A stretch of DNA of 64,000 nt. Origin: Gordius sp. MW1 (lineage: Eukaryota; Nematomorpha; Gordioida; Gordea; Gordiidae). The position numbers were made by a program, and so were the translations under genes. Under the pieces are notes generated by a model, which was not told where the DNA came from, did not search any database, and worked only from the letters and a program-made list of their open reading frames with translations. Each line of letters starts with the position of its first letter. The stretch's first letter is position 1. This document shows, piece after piece, positions 11,911-25,509 of this stretch. The stretch is from positions 7,462,413 through 7,526,412 of the forward strand of contig OZ038533.1 of assembly GCA_964036665.1 (NCBI GenBank), read 5' to 3'.

Positions 11911-13860
11911 TTAATTATTGTGTATTTTAATTTGCATGATTAACATTTAAGGTATTAAGTGTAAATCAAGTATGGAATAGATTTGATATTAAATCAATTC
12001 CTAAGTGTAGCAAATATTATATATTTTTGTTAAAAATTTAAAATTAGGCAATCATTTATCTAAGTATAATTGACCCTTAGGTATGTGAATAATTTTATAA
12101 CATATTTATCCCATATTTGCATCCATAGCATTATTAAATTTCACAAAATTTTAGGCTTAGAATGAGTCCTGATAAATTAGTAAATATTACTAAAGCCTAT
12201 TTGAATTTTGCAGTTACTCATCCTGCCATGATGCGGTAATCATAAATTGGTGTTCAATCAGTTTGAATAATTATACAAGTTAAGCTAAGAGGGCTCGAGC
12301 TTTTTGAGCATCCGCCTATCGATTTCAAAAGCACAATAGAGTATTTAATGACACCGTAATTGATTAAATCTTAAATCATGAGTTTGATAACAGTTTTTAT
12401 GCTTCAACTAATAGTATAACTACCAAATTTTTGAACCTTAATAAGACATTATGTGAATACATAGTTATGTCATATGCATACTTTTCACATTATAAGCTGG
12501 GTTGGCAGGTGCATTAAAAATTACTATTGAAATATATTAGAATTGCGCAATATGAAATAAATACACGAACCTATACTGTATTTGATAAATAACTATTTAA
12601 TGGCAAAGTTAGTAAGAATTGGAAGTTAATTATTTGGAATATAAATTTGATTATAATGATTTTTGTCATAAATTTAGACACGTGAACTTTAATTTAAAGT
12701 TTCAAACTTTATGTTTTTAATCCTATAATAATGCTGCTTTTATTGTTGTTTTTATAACGTTTTAATATGTGTAACTAGTTAAATTTTGTAAATAATAATA
12801 TTATCATTAATTGTCACTCGCACTTTGTGGTTTATAAGGCTATAGGAAACATGCAATAAACACTATGGGCTATAAAGATGATGGTATTATGAATGGACTT
12901 AAACGTTTGCCTTAAATATGTTAAGGTCTACTTAAAAGCTTTATCAGGGTTAATAGAGGGTCTCAATTTGCTCAATTATGCAATAAGTCAACCATAATCG
13001 AACTTATAATTTTCGAAGTGTATTTATAGTTGACAGACACAGTGAATTTGATACAAATGTTATAATATGCTAGAACAATAAAAATTAATTTTCTATACTT
13101 CAAATTTATTTATAGTTTTTTTAGTCTGCACTTTCCATAGAAAATGTTATCTTTATGAATTAATTCATATCTTAATATTTCAATGAGACGTGTCCCGCTA
13201 AATCTTTAAAAAGTTTGTGTACCGAAGTTTTTTAAAAATATAAAAGTTTGCCATTTGGATTTTTATATAAAATTTTTAATAAAACAAGAGAAATTTTTAT
13301 TCCCTAAATTTTTTTTTATAAAGTCGAGACGAGACGAGATTGAGATTTTTCTAGACCGAGACGAGACGAGATCGAGATTTTTATAATCGCTTCCAAGACG
13401 AGACGAGTTTTTTTTGAGACCGAGACGAGACGAGAAATAAAGGGTCTCAATTTGCTCAATTATGCAAAGTCAACTAAGTCAACTATCAAAATTTTCAAGT
13501 CTATTTATAGTGGACAAACACAGTGAATTTGATACAAATGTTTTAATTTGCTAGAACATTAAAATTTAATTTTCTATACTTCAAATTTATTTATAGTTTT
13601 TTTAGTCTGAACTTTGCATAGAAAATAATCTTTATAATTCATATCTTCATATTGTCAATGAGATATAAAAATTTGCCATTTGGATTTTTTAACATATATT
13701 TAATATTTTTAATGAAACAGGAGAAATTTTTATTCCGTATATATATTTTTTTTAAAAAGTTGAGACGAGACGAGACCAAGATTTTTTTAGACCGAGACGA
13801 AACGAGATCGAGATTTTTATAATCGCTTCCAATACGAGACGAGACGAGATCGAAACACCA

Positions 13861-15420
13861 AATTCACCCAAGCTTCTTATATATCGCAAATTGGACACTT
13901 GCTAATACCACTAAAATCGTCGTTGTAGAATGTCGGTGCAATGATATGAATGTATCGAATAAAATGCGTAATTTATGATAGTGATGCATACCAATAATAC
14001 ACAAGACTAGCGAACAACTGATAATTATACATTAAAGGTGTAAGCCACCATGTTTAAAACATAAATAAAAAGACTAAACGCCTATTTTGTTAAATTTTAA
14101 TCTTTATTTTTAAACATAATATTATTAAGCCAATATCACATACAAAAGCCTTTAACATAGAAAAATATTGGGCGAAAAAAAATTGAAACTATTTTGTATG
14201 CAGTGTAAAATGTGTAGAACACCGCTAAAGTACATTAGCGTTATCTATTGTCATAAGTAATATAACTCCTCATTTAAAATGGCTTTCTAGATTACTTAAT
14301 TAATTTTAATGCAAAAGCCAGTTGTTAGCTAGTCTATTGTATCATTTCAGTTTATGAGTATTTGTATACAGTATTTATGTTTGGGGGTGCATAATAATAC
14401 TCTCAGGCGCGTAGCCAAGATTTACACAAAAGGGGGGGGGGGAATTTTGCAAAAAAAAATTTGCAACGCATTTTGTCAAAAATTAAATCAAACTAAATTA
14501 GATGTTTATATTATGTTTCTAGGGATTTATAAATGTCTTAAAATCTTTGATGTACCTAAACTATAATATTTAACCCATTTAATTTAGTTGTTATTCAAAA
14601 AACAGGGGGTGAATTTCCCCCCCCCCCCCCCCCCATTTAAGCCACTGCTCTATTTAAAATTTTATTCTGATCCTCTACGGACAAGAGTTTTCAAAAAAAT
14701 GAAAATTTTAAAAAGATAAATAGACAATAAATTTATCCTAGATATTTTAAAAAGAGGAGTTTCATTATAAATTTTACATTTCATCTTTCAATGTAGTATT
14801 TAATTTGTCAGAGCCAATGTTAGAAGCAAAAGTGTCGTGTTAATAAACTACAACGAGGTTAAACTGGTCAACAATTTAAAGAAATGTATACAGATTGGTA
14901 TACTATAAATATTTGTTAAATGGATATAAAATTTCTTTAGTTATTTTATCTATGCTTGTATGATATGCTATATATACCTTCTCCCACTTATATATAAATA
15001 CTATGTATAATTTAATGGTTCTCAAGAACTTTATTATATTAATAAATCTAATTCTATATTACTTTGTAAATTGATTTTAAATCGTAGAAGTGAAGAATTA
15101 TAATGCATACTTGATAGACAGGGAAATAGGGGTGGGTACGTCCAATCTTTATATGTTAAAAATCTCATATGCATTGACCATTATTAATTGCCATGCAATT
15201 TAACATTAAAATTTTTGGTTCCTCTTTGAATACTAAAATCTGCTTTTAAGCTCCTTAAAATTTTTAATACATTTGCCCGAGATCTACATACAATATATAA
15301 ATGTTTTCCCTGAAAAATTTATTTTTATTGTATCGAACATATTGCTTTAGTATTAACTTGGCCCATATCCAAATTTTAAGCGTGGTTGATAAGTGTTTAA
15401 ATTTAAAAATAAACGTTACC
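13861..15420. other. AT-rich flank upstream of PDCD4; one G-run repeat inside
   Basis: No exon is supported. A G-run/C-run repeat at about 14407-14645 starts caggcgcgtagccaag and ends with a C-run and aagccactg. It looks like a worn member of the hAT-type MITEs elsewhere in the window. The PDCD4 promoter and 5' UTR must lie near 15.2-15.4 kb but show no clear core motif. Confidence 0.4.
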
Positions 15421-15439
15421 GGTGACAAAAATATCTGTA

Positions 15440-18400
15440 ATGTCTCATGCGAAATTAACGAAAGATGATAAAGATATTGAGAAACTTATTCAATCAATTG
15501 ACACCAATCAAAATATTGAGGAAAGGAAAAAAATTAGATTATTAACAAATGTTAATGTGGACTTAATTGATGCAGCTATCAATCATCATAAAGTCAATGA
15601 AGGAATTGATAGAAACAAGAACAGTCGCAAGCCTCGTAATGGCAAAGGAAGAGGATTGCCAAAAAAAGGTAAAATGAAAGCTTAACCTTTTTTCTATTAT
15701 TGCATTCCCATTATAAGTTACAATTTACTTTGTGTAACTTAAAATTGTTGAATTTAAATTTACTTTTCCTAAGCATTACTATATAATTGAATACAATTTT
15801 AAGTATCATTTCTGATTAATATTTTTGAATTAAATCCACTTTTTATTTTATAACAACATTTACGATTCTTTAAACCATTACGTTCTATGAAATTTGACAG
15901 GCCTATATATTTAGTTATATAAGCTTGATGGAATTTTAGATTTGGATTAGTTTAATGATTATGTTATATAAAGTATCAATTTTGATAGTGTAGGTTTTAT
16001 GTTTCCTCACTGTAACTAGTGCAATATTTAAAAATAGAGTTTTCTCTAAATCTAAATTTAAAATTTATAAGAAATTAATATAATATTCATATTATTCATT
16101 TTTGTTTTCTTACCTTTGTCTAATAAGATTTTAAATCAAATAAAAAAATTATTCCTATTATAAATGGTGTTAGTAGGATTGAATATAACACTATTCAATT
16201 AGGATGTTATATTAAACAAATTATTATTCTTATATATTTCTATTTATTGACATATATGTACATTTGAGGAATGATTTTTATGCAATCTTTTTATATTTTG
16301 TTTTAATCTTTTTATACTTATCAAAACCACTTATTCAATTATAGTTTGAATTCCTAACATATTTAATTTATTTTTTAATTCATTTATAAATTTTCTTAAT
16401 TGTACTCCCCATTTCATATGATTTTTTCACTTAGAGATGGTAGATCTTGTATAAATTAATTATGATATCAACAGGATTTATGTCTGCCCTAACACGTTTT
16501 AAAGCACGTTTAAAAATCGATAAAAAAAACCAGCGGTAAAAATGTTTAAGTTGTTGTTATGTTCGCTTTCAGCCAGACTTACCAGTACTTTTATTTAAAT
16601 GCGGTTCCCCTGCTTTCAGTAGGTAAAGTAGGCTCAAATTTAAAAAAAAACTCATATCGGGTGCATTTTTGTTTGGTTTAGGCTAGACCCCTGCTAAGTT
16701 TGGAGTTTTTATTCTGTCCCCACCCGAATTAGATTCAATTTATGACCTCAACCATTGGCGTAACCAGGGAGGGGCGGCTGCCCCCCCCCCCCCTAAATTC
16801 TAAAATCCTTTAAAATTTAAAAATTTCAACAAATTATCATTTTGCCCTTCCCTAAATCATTATTGCCCCCCTCTAAATGCAATCCTGGCTGCGCCCATGA
16901 CCTCGCCCTAAATAAAATGCCTAGACCCAAAAGTAGGAATAATAGTTTCCAAGATAAAGTTCAAACGAATTTGGAGTCAATCGCGGTTTCCGGTGGGATT
17001 GAAAAAATGTCTGGTCGGGTTGAAGGTTAATGAATTTCGCAATATCCTGAAACACCCAAAATTAAGATTTAAATGGTTATTTAATAATAGAACTATGAGT
17101 TTTAACTGTTTTTTTACGATGTTTGTGGTTATTTAAAAAGAGAACTATGAATTTGACTGACTTCTACATAAGTTATTCATTCGAGCAGGGCTAAGATTGA
17201 GTAAATTTTAAAGAATTAAGGTGCAGCAAGATATTTTAAAACCTGCCAATTATAAAAATAATGCTTTTACATATATAATAATTTATTAATTCATTTTAAT
17301 CACTCATTTAAATAATTTTATTATTTTAATTTCATTTGTTGGTCGAAATTCCGATCACCTCTCATTTATTCTCCTAATTCGAAGTGTAATTAAGTATCAA
17401 AGGTTGCATGTTCCACGATCGTATTTATATACTTTGTAGAACTGTTAAAATTCATTTATCATCTACAAACATTTTAAGTTAAATTTTTACCAAACTATAA
17501 AAGCTTATAGGACCCAAAATTTTGGATTTAACAATATTTATTTATAATTAAAATAAATAATTGGCTGAAATTTGTGGCCTCATTAAGTTTGTTGAAGTTG
17601 CTAATTTTATTTGTCGGTTATATTAACAAACCACAATTTTTTTCTTATTCTCGGGTCGGGCTTGGATCGAAAATTACTAAACGCCTTTGGGTCGGGTTAT
17701 GGTTGAAAAAAAGATTTATTGCATTAATTTTAAACTTTTGATTTTTCAGGGCCCTTTAATGTCGTCCAGCATTTGCATCTCAACCCCAAAGCAGATTTTA
17801 TTGTGACCAAACATTTAATTTAACTTTCCAAAGCCTTCTGTTAATTGGCAATAATTTAAAGAAATTATAGCCGCAGTTAATAGCAATTTATTTATTTTCG
17901 AATTCGCCCTAATTATTACAATTTTTCAACTCTGTGTTTTGTGTTAGAAATTAAAAAAAACGTATATATACCACCCATGGGCGTACGCAGGTTTTGAATT
18001 AGAGGGGGCAGATTAAAAAAAAAATTTTTCTAAAATTTTCCTGAGAGCAAAAAAAAAAAAGGTCTCGACTATCCAAATCCAAACGGAGGGGGGGGGGGAG
18101 CCACATTAGGGTGGGGCAGAGCAAAATTAGGGGGGGGGGGGGCAAAACAAATTTTTTTTTAATTCTTGAGGGTTTTTGTATTGAAAAAATCTTATTTTTA
18201 AAATTAGGGGGGGGGCAGCCGCCCCCCCTGCCCCCCCCCCCCCCCCCCCCCCCCCCTGCGTAAGAGATCTCGTTTATTGATATTGTTGCTCTAGGAGATA
18301 CAAAAGATGAATCATTCATTCTTGGTTTTGTTTATAGCTAATTCAATAGTAAGTTAATTATCCATTTTGAGACTTTAGTTCAAATTAGAAATATAATTAT

Positions 18401-21400
18401 AATTAATATTAAATAAAGGAAAGTTTTTAGACGCATCAATAAGGCTTATCTATTCATGTTAACAAATTTATAAACACACGGGTCTCAAAATAATAGTTAA
18501 AACAACGGTCAGCAATAATTTTTAAGCCGTTATTTAGCCAGTTTCGCAATTCTCCGTTAAAAAGCAAAAGAAGTTCGACAAGTTGCAAACATAAATTTAT
18601 AAAGAAAATTAGTCGGGGCATGAAAAGGGAATTTTGGCTCGGGCGAGGTCCCTAAAATTAAGCCAAACGGCGGTCATCTGCTAGGCTTTATTTGGAAGTA
18701 TAACCTCTTTTCCAGGTAGTTTGCCATCTAAATTAAAGGCGGACAGGACGGGACAGGACAATTTTTGCCCATGGCAACAAATTATTTTGACAGTTAAAAT
18801 AGCAATATTCTGATTTATAATGTTTGATTATAATTGAATTTACAGGAGGTGGTGGAGGTAAAGGAACCTGGGGAAAATTGGGGACCGAATATTCTAATGA
18901 AGGACCTTTCGTCGACAAGAACGACCCAAATTACGATTCGGAAAGTTCGGTAATTGCGTCAAAAAATTTAATTCAATAATATTCGATGTTGCTTGTGATG
19001 TTTGCCGATTTTTTTATTAATGTTTAAACTTTAATAGCTAAGTACTTTTGCTAGGGTCACCAATAAAGTTGTTTGTTATCTTAACTCCACCCTCAGCAGA
19101 TTAAATCCTATTTTAAAGCTTGCTAAAATAAGTATTGTTTACAATTAACTTTGAACCCTTCATTTATTCGTCAATAATAGTTCCAAAAATAGTGTATATT
19201 CTCTTTCAATGTAGTGGTGGGCACGATTATAACATTTTAATTACAAAATAGCTTAAGGAATAACAAAAATGGCAAGGCAAAGCGTCCTATAATAAATTTC
19301 ATCATAACGCCTTGACACGTGTGGTTAGCTCTCCTGGCGCCGCCCTATATATTTTTTGGCACGCGCGGGGCTACCTGTGATAAATTGTTTGTTGATGTAA
19401 ATTACCTTTTAAATTGCTAGGCAATTTATGGGCTCGCTTTTTGTTGTCCGTCCAACATGTATCTTAATTGCTGGTTCGATACCCGGAGAGGGCAATTTTT
19501 TTTTTATTTATAATATGTTGTTCTTGTTAATACCATTGATAATATGACTTTTTGACCGTGTCCTGGCTACTGACCAATGAAAAAAAGGACCATTGGCCAA
19601 ATTGTGTATCGAAATTTTCATATAATCGTGTAAATTAAAAACTAATGTATTTGGGGTTGAACGGTAGGAAGATGTTGTTGCCGAAGTTATTGTTCACCAA
19701 CTTTCGATCGACGAGTTTGCTCAACAAGTGGAACCTATTTTAAAGGAGTATTTCAACCACGGCGACCCGCAGGAAGTCATCGTAAGCCACTCTCTACCTT
19801 TATAAAGCCTGTCTTTCGGTCGTAGCTTTAGTTCCTAAATTAAGTTCTACGCCAATTTGCTATCATATTTTTGCATGTACGGGCGCTTGTCTTAATGTCG
19901 GATTTTGCTGCGCAGCAACAATTTTTGTACGGGTTATAACACAGCCCTGTCTTAACTAAGGATTCACAGCAGATTTACATTTCAGACGCATAACATAACA
20001 GCGATTTTGTAAGATGCAAAATTTTTCCTAAGCTTAAAGTTGTATGTTTTTAAATTTTTAGGTATCAGCAAAGTTTAGGTTTAATCTCAAGAGTTGAAAT
20101 AAACTAAAAACAGGAAACAAAATATTAATAATTCCCATGAAATTGAATCGGATATTTAGACAAAGAAACATTCGCGCGATTTAAATCTGAATCCGATATT
20201 AAGACAAGCCCTATAAAGTTTCGGACAGCCCTGGGCTTTTATTTTTGTAATTATAGCAAGTGTGTTCAAATAAAAACAAGGCGTGTTTTCAATGCATCAT
20301 TATGGGCAAATGTTAGTCTACGAGATTACATCTTAAGTTTCTGATGAATACAGACGTTGACTAAGAATTTTAAATTTTTAGTAAATTAGGTTACCAGTGC
20401 AGTAATGTAGTTCTTTTTTTGTGTCCATTACGACAGGACCTCTTGCGAGAACTCAATCTAGGCCATCCCCACAAACCCGAACTGGCTTACATAGCGATCG
20501 GGTTGGCGTTAGATCGCAAAGATGATGACAAAGAATTGACTTCGGTATTGCTGGCAGATTTACACAACGACCTCATTAACCAGGCGGATATCGAGGGAGC
20601 TTTCGTCAAAATTTTGGCTAATCTGCCAGAATTGATCATTGATATCCCAGAAGCACCTACGGTATGATAATGTATCAATATTCAACCTAAGTTTATGATA
20701 GCCTTTAAAGGTATAATCATGTTAGCTTAAAGGTTTGCGTTTTCTCAAATGCTTTTTTCCATCTTTATCAACTTATTTTATAGGCTTTTGGTTTGTAGTG
20801 CCATACAAGGACAATTTAAATGGGTACATGCATTGGTTTTATTTTACTGTTGAAACTTTAATTTGATTTCGGCAGGCCTCATAAATTTCTGGTTCTTATA
20901 ATAGCTATTTCGACGTTTTATATGAGTGTTAGGTTCAGTTTAATATTTAGTGTCAAATGAATTAACATTAAAAATTGTAGTTTTTTTTTCTAAATAACAT
21001 TTTCATTGATTATTACACTGGTATTTGACTTGAGACATTAAGCCTATTGAAGCTCTCGTTAATGTAGATATGTCTAGTTTTATGATTTTGCGAAGGTTTT
21101 GTAATTTACTTCCTACACTTAGGTGATCGGAAATTTCATAGCAAGAGCGATTGCTGATGATTGCTTAAATCACGATTCTCTCCAGCGGTTTTACCACCTG
21201 ATTAAACAGGAAGATCTCGAACCATCCTTGATCAAGTAAATATTTTTTATGCATGCACTTCGGTCTATTCATGTTAATGTCCATCGCTTTGTCGGTCCTT
21301 ATAGCGAAGTTTTAGTAAATAATACATGATAACAGCTAATAAGGATTTCCTCTGCAAAGAAACTCTTCTTTAGTAAGGCTACCATCTACATTATGACTAT

Positions 21401-24400
21401 CGCAAAACTAGGTCTAAAACTTGTTTAATAATTAAATTAAACCAATAAATACAGAATATTTTATTTGTAGTGAAAGTTTAATGAGTTTATATAATTGGCA
21501 TTAACCGTGCATAAAACTACTTTTTGGCAATCAGCCAATGAATGTACCTTCATTTGCAGTTGGCATCATAGCTATTAGTAACAGTTCCTTTGGACAGCTT
21601 CGCAAGAGGTTTAATATTTGTAAAATCATGAGCGCCATAAAAACAAATATCTGTTTCGGTTAGAGAACTGCTAAGTCATTTTTTCCAGCCACTCCTGACT
21701 GAACCGGAAAATAAGGAAAAATTTGTGTGGGTTATTTTTATTCAGCAAATTAATGTATAATGCCACCAACTTCGGGTATGCTAATCAAATATTGTTGCAT
21801 CCAAAATATGCATTAGTAAATTTGTTCTTTTCTTTATCAAAATTTGTGCAAAGGCCTTCCTTTTTTGATGAGGATGCCGATGTTACTGAAACTTACGAGT
21901 TAAGAAGCCTTAAAATGGGGATCAGATATCTAAACTCTTATCTTTGATAGCTGTACTTGATATAATCATCAAATTCATTTTTATTTTAAATATTATTAAT
22001 TATAAACATCGCAGTCTTCCCTATAATAACATATTTTGGATGAATTTTACCTTGCTTAAGCGCTATTTGAATTAAGAGATTAAATATGAGATGTTATGTC
22101 ATAGCATGCAACCAATTAAATTTTAATATGGAATTTGATTAAATGATTGAATGATATAAAAATAAGCATGAATTTATATATTAATATTCAAATATTGTCT
22201 TTAATGGCATTAATTTTTAAGGTGACACGTCGTAATGTAAAATTGATTCAATCTTAGTTCTGCTTCCAATGAGTGGCTTAGTGCAATTGAAGTTTATTTT
22301 AAAATAAATTCATAGTTCAAGTAACCCTCGTTTTGAATCTCAATTTTGTGAAGGATTCCGACATTTTTAATTCTATCCAACCCAATTCGAATTTTAGGTC
22401 ACCTGTGCAGGCTTTTAATTAAAACCGGGATGATTGCAATAGCTTGTTAATTTTTATTTGCATTGGAAATATAATTAAGATTTAGGTTTTTAAACCCATT
22501 TTTATACTTTAGCTTTTAATATTAAACGTCACATCCTGAATACTCGATCTTTAAGCTTCTATAACCTTTACATGACCGGGAATAACACCAAAACTTAATT
22601 TTTTTAAAGCAACTTTAAAAGTTGTTATTGATTGCTAGAGAGTTTTAATAAATAACGTCTTATTATATATTTTATAAGGATATTCAAAGTTTTAAATTTT
22701 TTCATTTTTGGCTAAAATTTACAAAAAAAATTTAAATAGTTAAGCAGGCTCTCTCTTCGCTATGGTCGAGTCTCTGCCTTAGGTCTTTTTTACTAATGCG
22801 GCTCCTATCAAATTATTAGCTCAAGACGCGTTACAACTAATGTTTTACGTCCCTTTTAAGTAAGATCGAGCGAATCATAATGATTTATCGAACACTAACC
22901 CCATTATACCTTGTTCCTAGATCGGCGCTTGGCAGAGCGGAATACCTGCTCTCGCTCAATTACTACCCCGACGGCAGCAAAGCCAAGGGCGAGCGGGTAA
23001 TTCATCTGCCCGGCATGGACTTGCACGAGGTTTGGGGCATAGCCGGTGCCAATAAACCCGTTAAAACTTTGGCGAAAGCTATGGAGCGGGCACTGAAGGA
23101 ATACGCCACCAGTTCGGCAGATATTGGAGAAGCGGGCCGCTCCCTGGTGGAATTGCACGTGCCTCACTTTCACCACGAATACGTGTTTTTGGCTGTGTGT
23201 TTGGCGATCGAGGACGGTACTAAGCGCACCGCCATCCGCATGAGAGACTTGCTGGAATCTCTTCTCTCACAAGGCATTCTCGACGTTACCGCGATTGAAA
23301 AGGTGATGTTTAATAGTATTTTTTCCCAAAGGAGTTTCCTAACCAACCATTTTAAATATTTATACTTATCCCTATTCATGGACCCGACCCTAAGAACATC
23401 TAAATTGTTGCCTAAGAAGTTAACCTCCCAGGTAATGTTTAGAATCACCGGAAACGAGATTCATCGAAATATATAATAAAATCCTTTTTTTATAAAACTA
23501 TACCTTTAATTTGCATTTTTAATCTAATTTATAACTTAAAAATACAAAAGAAAGCGAGTGCCTACTTGATTTGGTAAAAATGATCTTATATTCAATGTCA
23601 CGTTTGCAAGCAGTCTAGCTCGAATGCAAAATGTGCACTTGCCCGTAGTCTCCACTCATAGCTGTTTGCGAGTACTTATATAATCCGTACAAAATATCTC
23701 CTGAAGCATCACATTTTTGGCATTTAAAAATATATATTAGATTATGATTTAGAATATAGATGTAATAATTAAGTCCTGGTTGGGCAAGATTAAAGGTCTT
23801 GTAAGCGCGTCTGTGAACACTTTTTAATATGTGCGGCGTCCCTTCAAATAGCAATTTAATATACAGGGGTTCGAGAGAGCTATCGAATATCTGCCCGAAA
23901 TGTGTTTAGACGTTCCCAACGCTCAGTTATTGCTCGAAAAGTTTGTTAGCATGTGCTGCACCGAAGATGCTATAGAAGTTTCCAAGCCCGAAGAGTATGG
24001 ACAAGGCGATGACGCTTTCAAGCCTACCATGAATGGAGATGTTCCATTAGACGCCAAGGTGATTGATGAAAGAGGAGATTCTCAATTGGTTCCACCTTTT
24101 AAGCCAAAACCTAGGAATCGTATCAGGTCGGGCTGTTTCACCACTATCATTACCAAAGACATTTTGTCTAAACTACCCAACAAGTAAAGTCATTATTATT
24201 AAAAAAATATGCACAATTTTTTGGTGTTGATTCTTGCAATTATAGCCAATTGTGGCATTTAAATGAGTAACATTGCTGGAAACCTAGCAAATATTTATTA
24301 AAACGATCGTTAAATAAACCATAGAATCCAGCTAACTCATGACATTTTTCCTCTTTTCTTTAAAAGTTGGCCTTTTAAATGTTACTAATATAAAGAGCGT

Positions 24401-24517
24401 TCTTTAGTAAGTTAGAAATACGAGCTAAATGTACTTTTTAGGGGTCGAAAACGGTTTGTTTCCGAAGGAGACGGAGGATTGCTCAAGTATAATGTGGATA
24501 CAGATCCATTCAAATAA
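15440..24517 (+). CDS. PDCD4: PDCD4, programmed cell death 4 (translation inhibitor, two MA3 domains)
   Basis: PDCD4 binds eIF4A through its MA3 domains and blocks cap-dependent translation, in nucleus and cytoplasm. Eight coding exons join in frame into 519 codons (human form 469): 15440-15668, 18846-18949, 19668-19781, 20437-20661, 21123-21235, 22921-23302, 23867-24183, 24442-24517. Exon 1 encodes a basic N-terminus ending GKGRGLPKKG, which continues across the intron as GGGGKGTWG and DPNYD, a PDCD4 signature. MA3-1 lies at about residues 112-240 (EPILKEYFNHGD, LADLHNDLI, GNFIARAIADD). MA3-2 lies at about 265-430 (LVELHVPHFHHEYVF, LLLEKFV). The C-terminal exon gives GRKRFVSEGDGG, the invariant tail. 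All splice sites are GT/AG. The start is the first in-frame ATG of exon 1. A polyadenylation signal AATAAA lies at 25027. Introns are 258-3177 nt; none is a microintron. A long acidic linker in exon 7 (about 365-430) is not in the human protein. Confidence 0.93.
16753..16899. mobile_element. G-run MITE in PDCD4 intron 1
   Basis: It begins cattggcgtaaccaggg and ends ctggctgcgcccatg, imperfect inverted ends, with a G/C run inside. The flanking 8-mers acctcaac (16745-16752) and acctcgcc (16900-16907) match at 6 of 8 positions, fitting an old hAT-type 8-bp target duplication. Confidence 0.55.
17976..18266. mobile_element. G-run MITE in PDCD4 intron 1, long form
   Basis: It starts catgggcgtacgcaggtttt and is nearly the same sequence, in reverse, as 61640-61881. 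A run of C (over 20) precedes the right end ctgcgta, which is cut short. No coding sequence: the 106-codon minus frame here is glycine/proline low complexity. Confidence 0.65.
19407..19625 (+). repeat. SINE-like copy in PDCD4 intron 2
   Basis: The copy runs from ttgctaggcaatttatgggc through a B-box-like ggttcgatacccgg and the phrase ttaataccattgataatatg to the tail accattggcc and tatcgaaattttc. It matches the 1.4-2.6 kb cluster and the 51.5-52.2 kb copies. Confidence 0.6.
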
Positions 24518-25509
24518 TGACATGGACCACCATCGACGAACAATTATGTCTTTTTACCAGACATCAATATAAATGCTATATATTATTTTGATAAAAGTAT
24601 ACACCCTTATTTAAATTTATTTGTTGAGGCTAGTGTTAAATGTGTGATACTACGGTTTATTTGAGCAGATGTCAACAACAATCATGATCTGTTAACATTG
24701 TTTTAGATACACGTTTTGTTTATGTTCTACTTTATTCAAGCTTAATGATATCATACCTTTATTAATATAGCCCCTTTCAATCCTGGTCCACATTTATTTT
24801 GAATCTTTATATGATGTCTATGCTTACACAACGAAATAGTATACCATGAGTTTTTATTCATATATTTATGACACACCCTGGCAATATATTATAAATGTTT
24901 ATTGTATCTCAAACAGTAATTACAAACTTTAAAAATATTTAAAAATTACCTATAGTTAAATGATTATCACTATTTACTATATAGATATCATAATTATTTG
25001 CCCATTGCTCGTTACTAATGTAATACAATAAAAGAATTATATTTAGTTGATCTAAGTATTTTGTGCTATTTTAAAAATTATAATGATCGATCATGAATGT
25101 TAGAAAAAGGTGCTATTTTAGATTTAATATTGTTAATTAAATAAACATAAATACACTAATTGTATATTTATTGTTAATTAGCGTCTTTTCCTTTTAGGCT
25201 CAACCGCTCATTATGTCCATAGTCTTTTCGTTTATTAAAAAGTATATTAAGCTTTAGTTCCTTTGACCGTTGTTGTCTAATAACATAAAAAATATTTGAA
25301 ATAAAAAGAACTTACGCTAGAATTTAAAATTTTTCTGGTAGTTGAATCGGTGAGGTATCTTAGAAAATCACTTACATCGTATATTAAGCATATGCCAATA
25401 ATATAAAAAATCAAAGTGTATGCAGTCATCTTGGCACATATATTACCTATATAAACGCTAGTCATTTGTTGTAAAATATCTATTTTCAAAACCCTATATG
25501 ATTTAGAAT
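24518..25509. other. PDCD4 3' flank, no second gene seen
   Basis: AT-rich. AATAAA at 25027-25032 would give a 3' UTR of about 0.5 kb. No exon or repeat end recognised in the rest. Confidence 0.4.

Larger units (their letters stand above)
7651..13440 (+). mobile_element. Inner GAGAC-type hAT-like element (copy 2), host of a gypsy insertion
   Basis: It starts at tagtgatgcggaaaaaccga, the terminus of the intact copy at 62.8-63.9 kb. About 130 bp of degenerate gagac/ctcgtc blocks follow. The body continues after the gypsy element at 11916 and ends in further gagac blocks (13325-13440). The last 10-15 bp of the right terminus are missing, and outer-element sequence resumes at taaagggtctc. The interior from about 12095 to 12600 is absent from the short copy at 62.8 kb, so this is the longer form. 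Confidence 0.6.
4365..13860 (+). mobile_element. Outer GAGAC-type hAT-like element (copy 1), interrupted
   Basis: The pieces 4365-4707, 7191-7650 and 13441-13860 align in order to the interior and right end of copy 2 (7651-13440). The 4365-4707 piece matches 12095-12430; the 7196-7650 piece matches 12430-12910. It ends at 13860 in gagatcgaaacacca, one base off the intact terminus. A non-autonomous LTR element (4708-7190) and hAT copy 2 lie inside it. The left terminus is missing (truncated near 4365). No transposase was recognised, so it is non-autonomous or decayed. Confidence 0.6.

Noticed and set aside
17999..18319. 106-codon minus frame with glycine and proline runs
   Set aside because: It reads through G- and C-runs of a MITE; low complexity only.
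21723..21947. 74-codon frame in PDCD4 intron 5
   Set aside because: No family motif; PDCD4 reads continuously across this intron without it.
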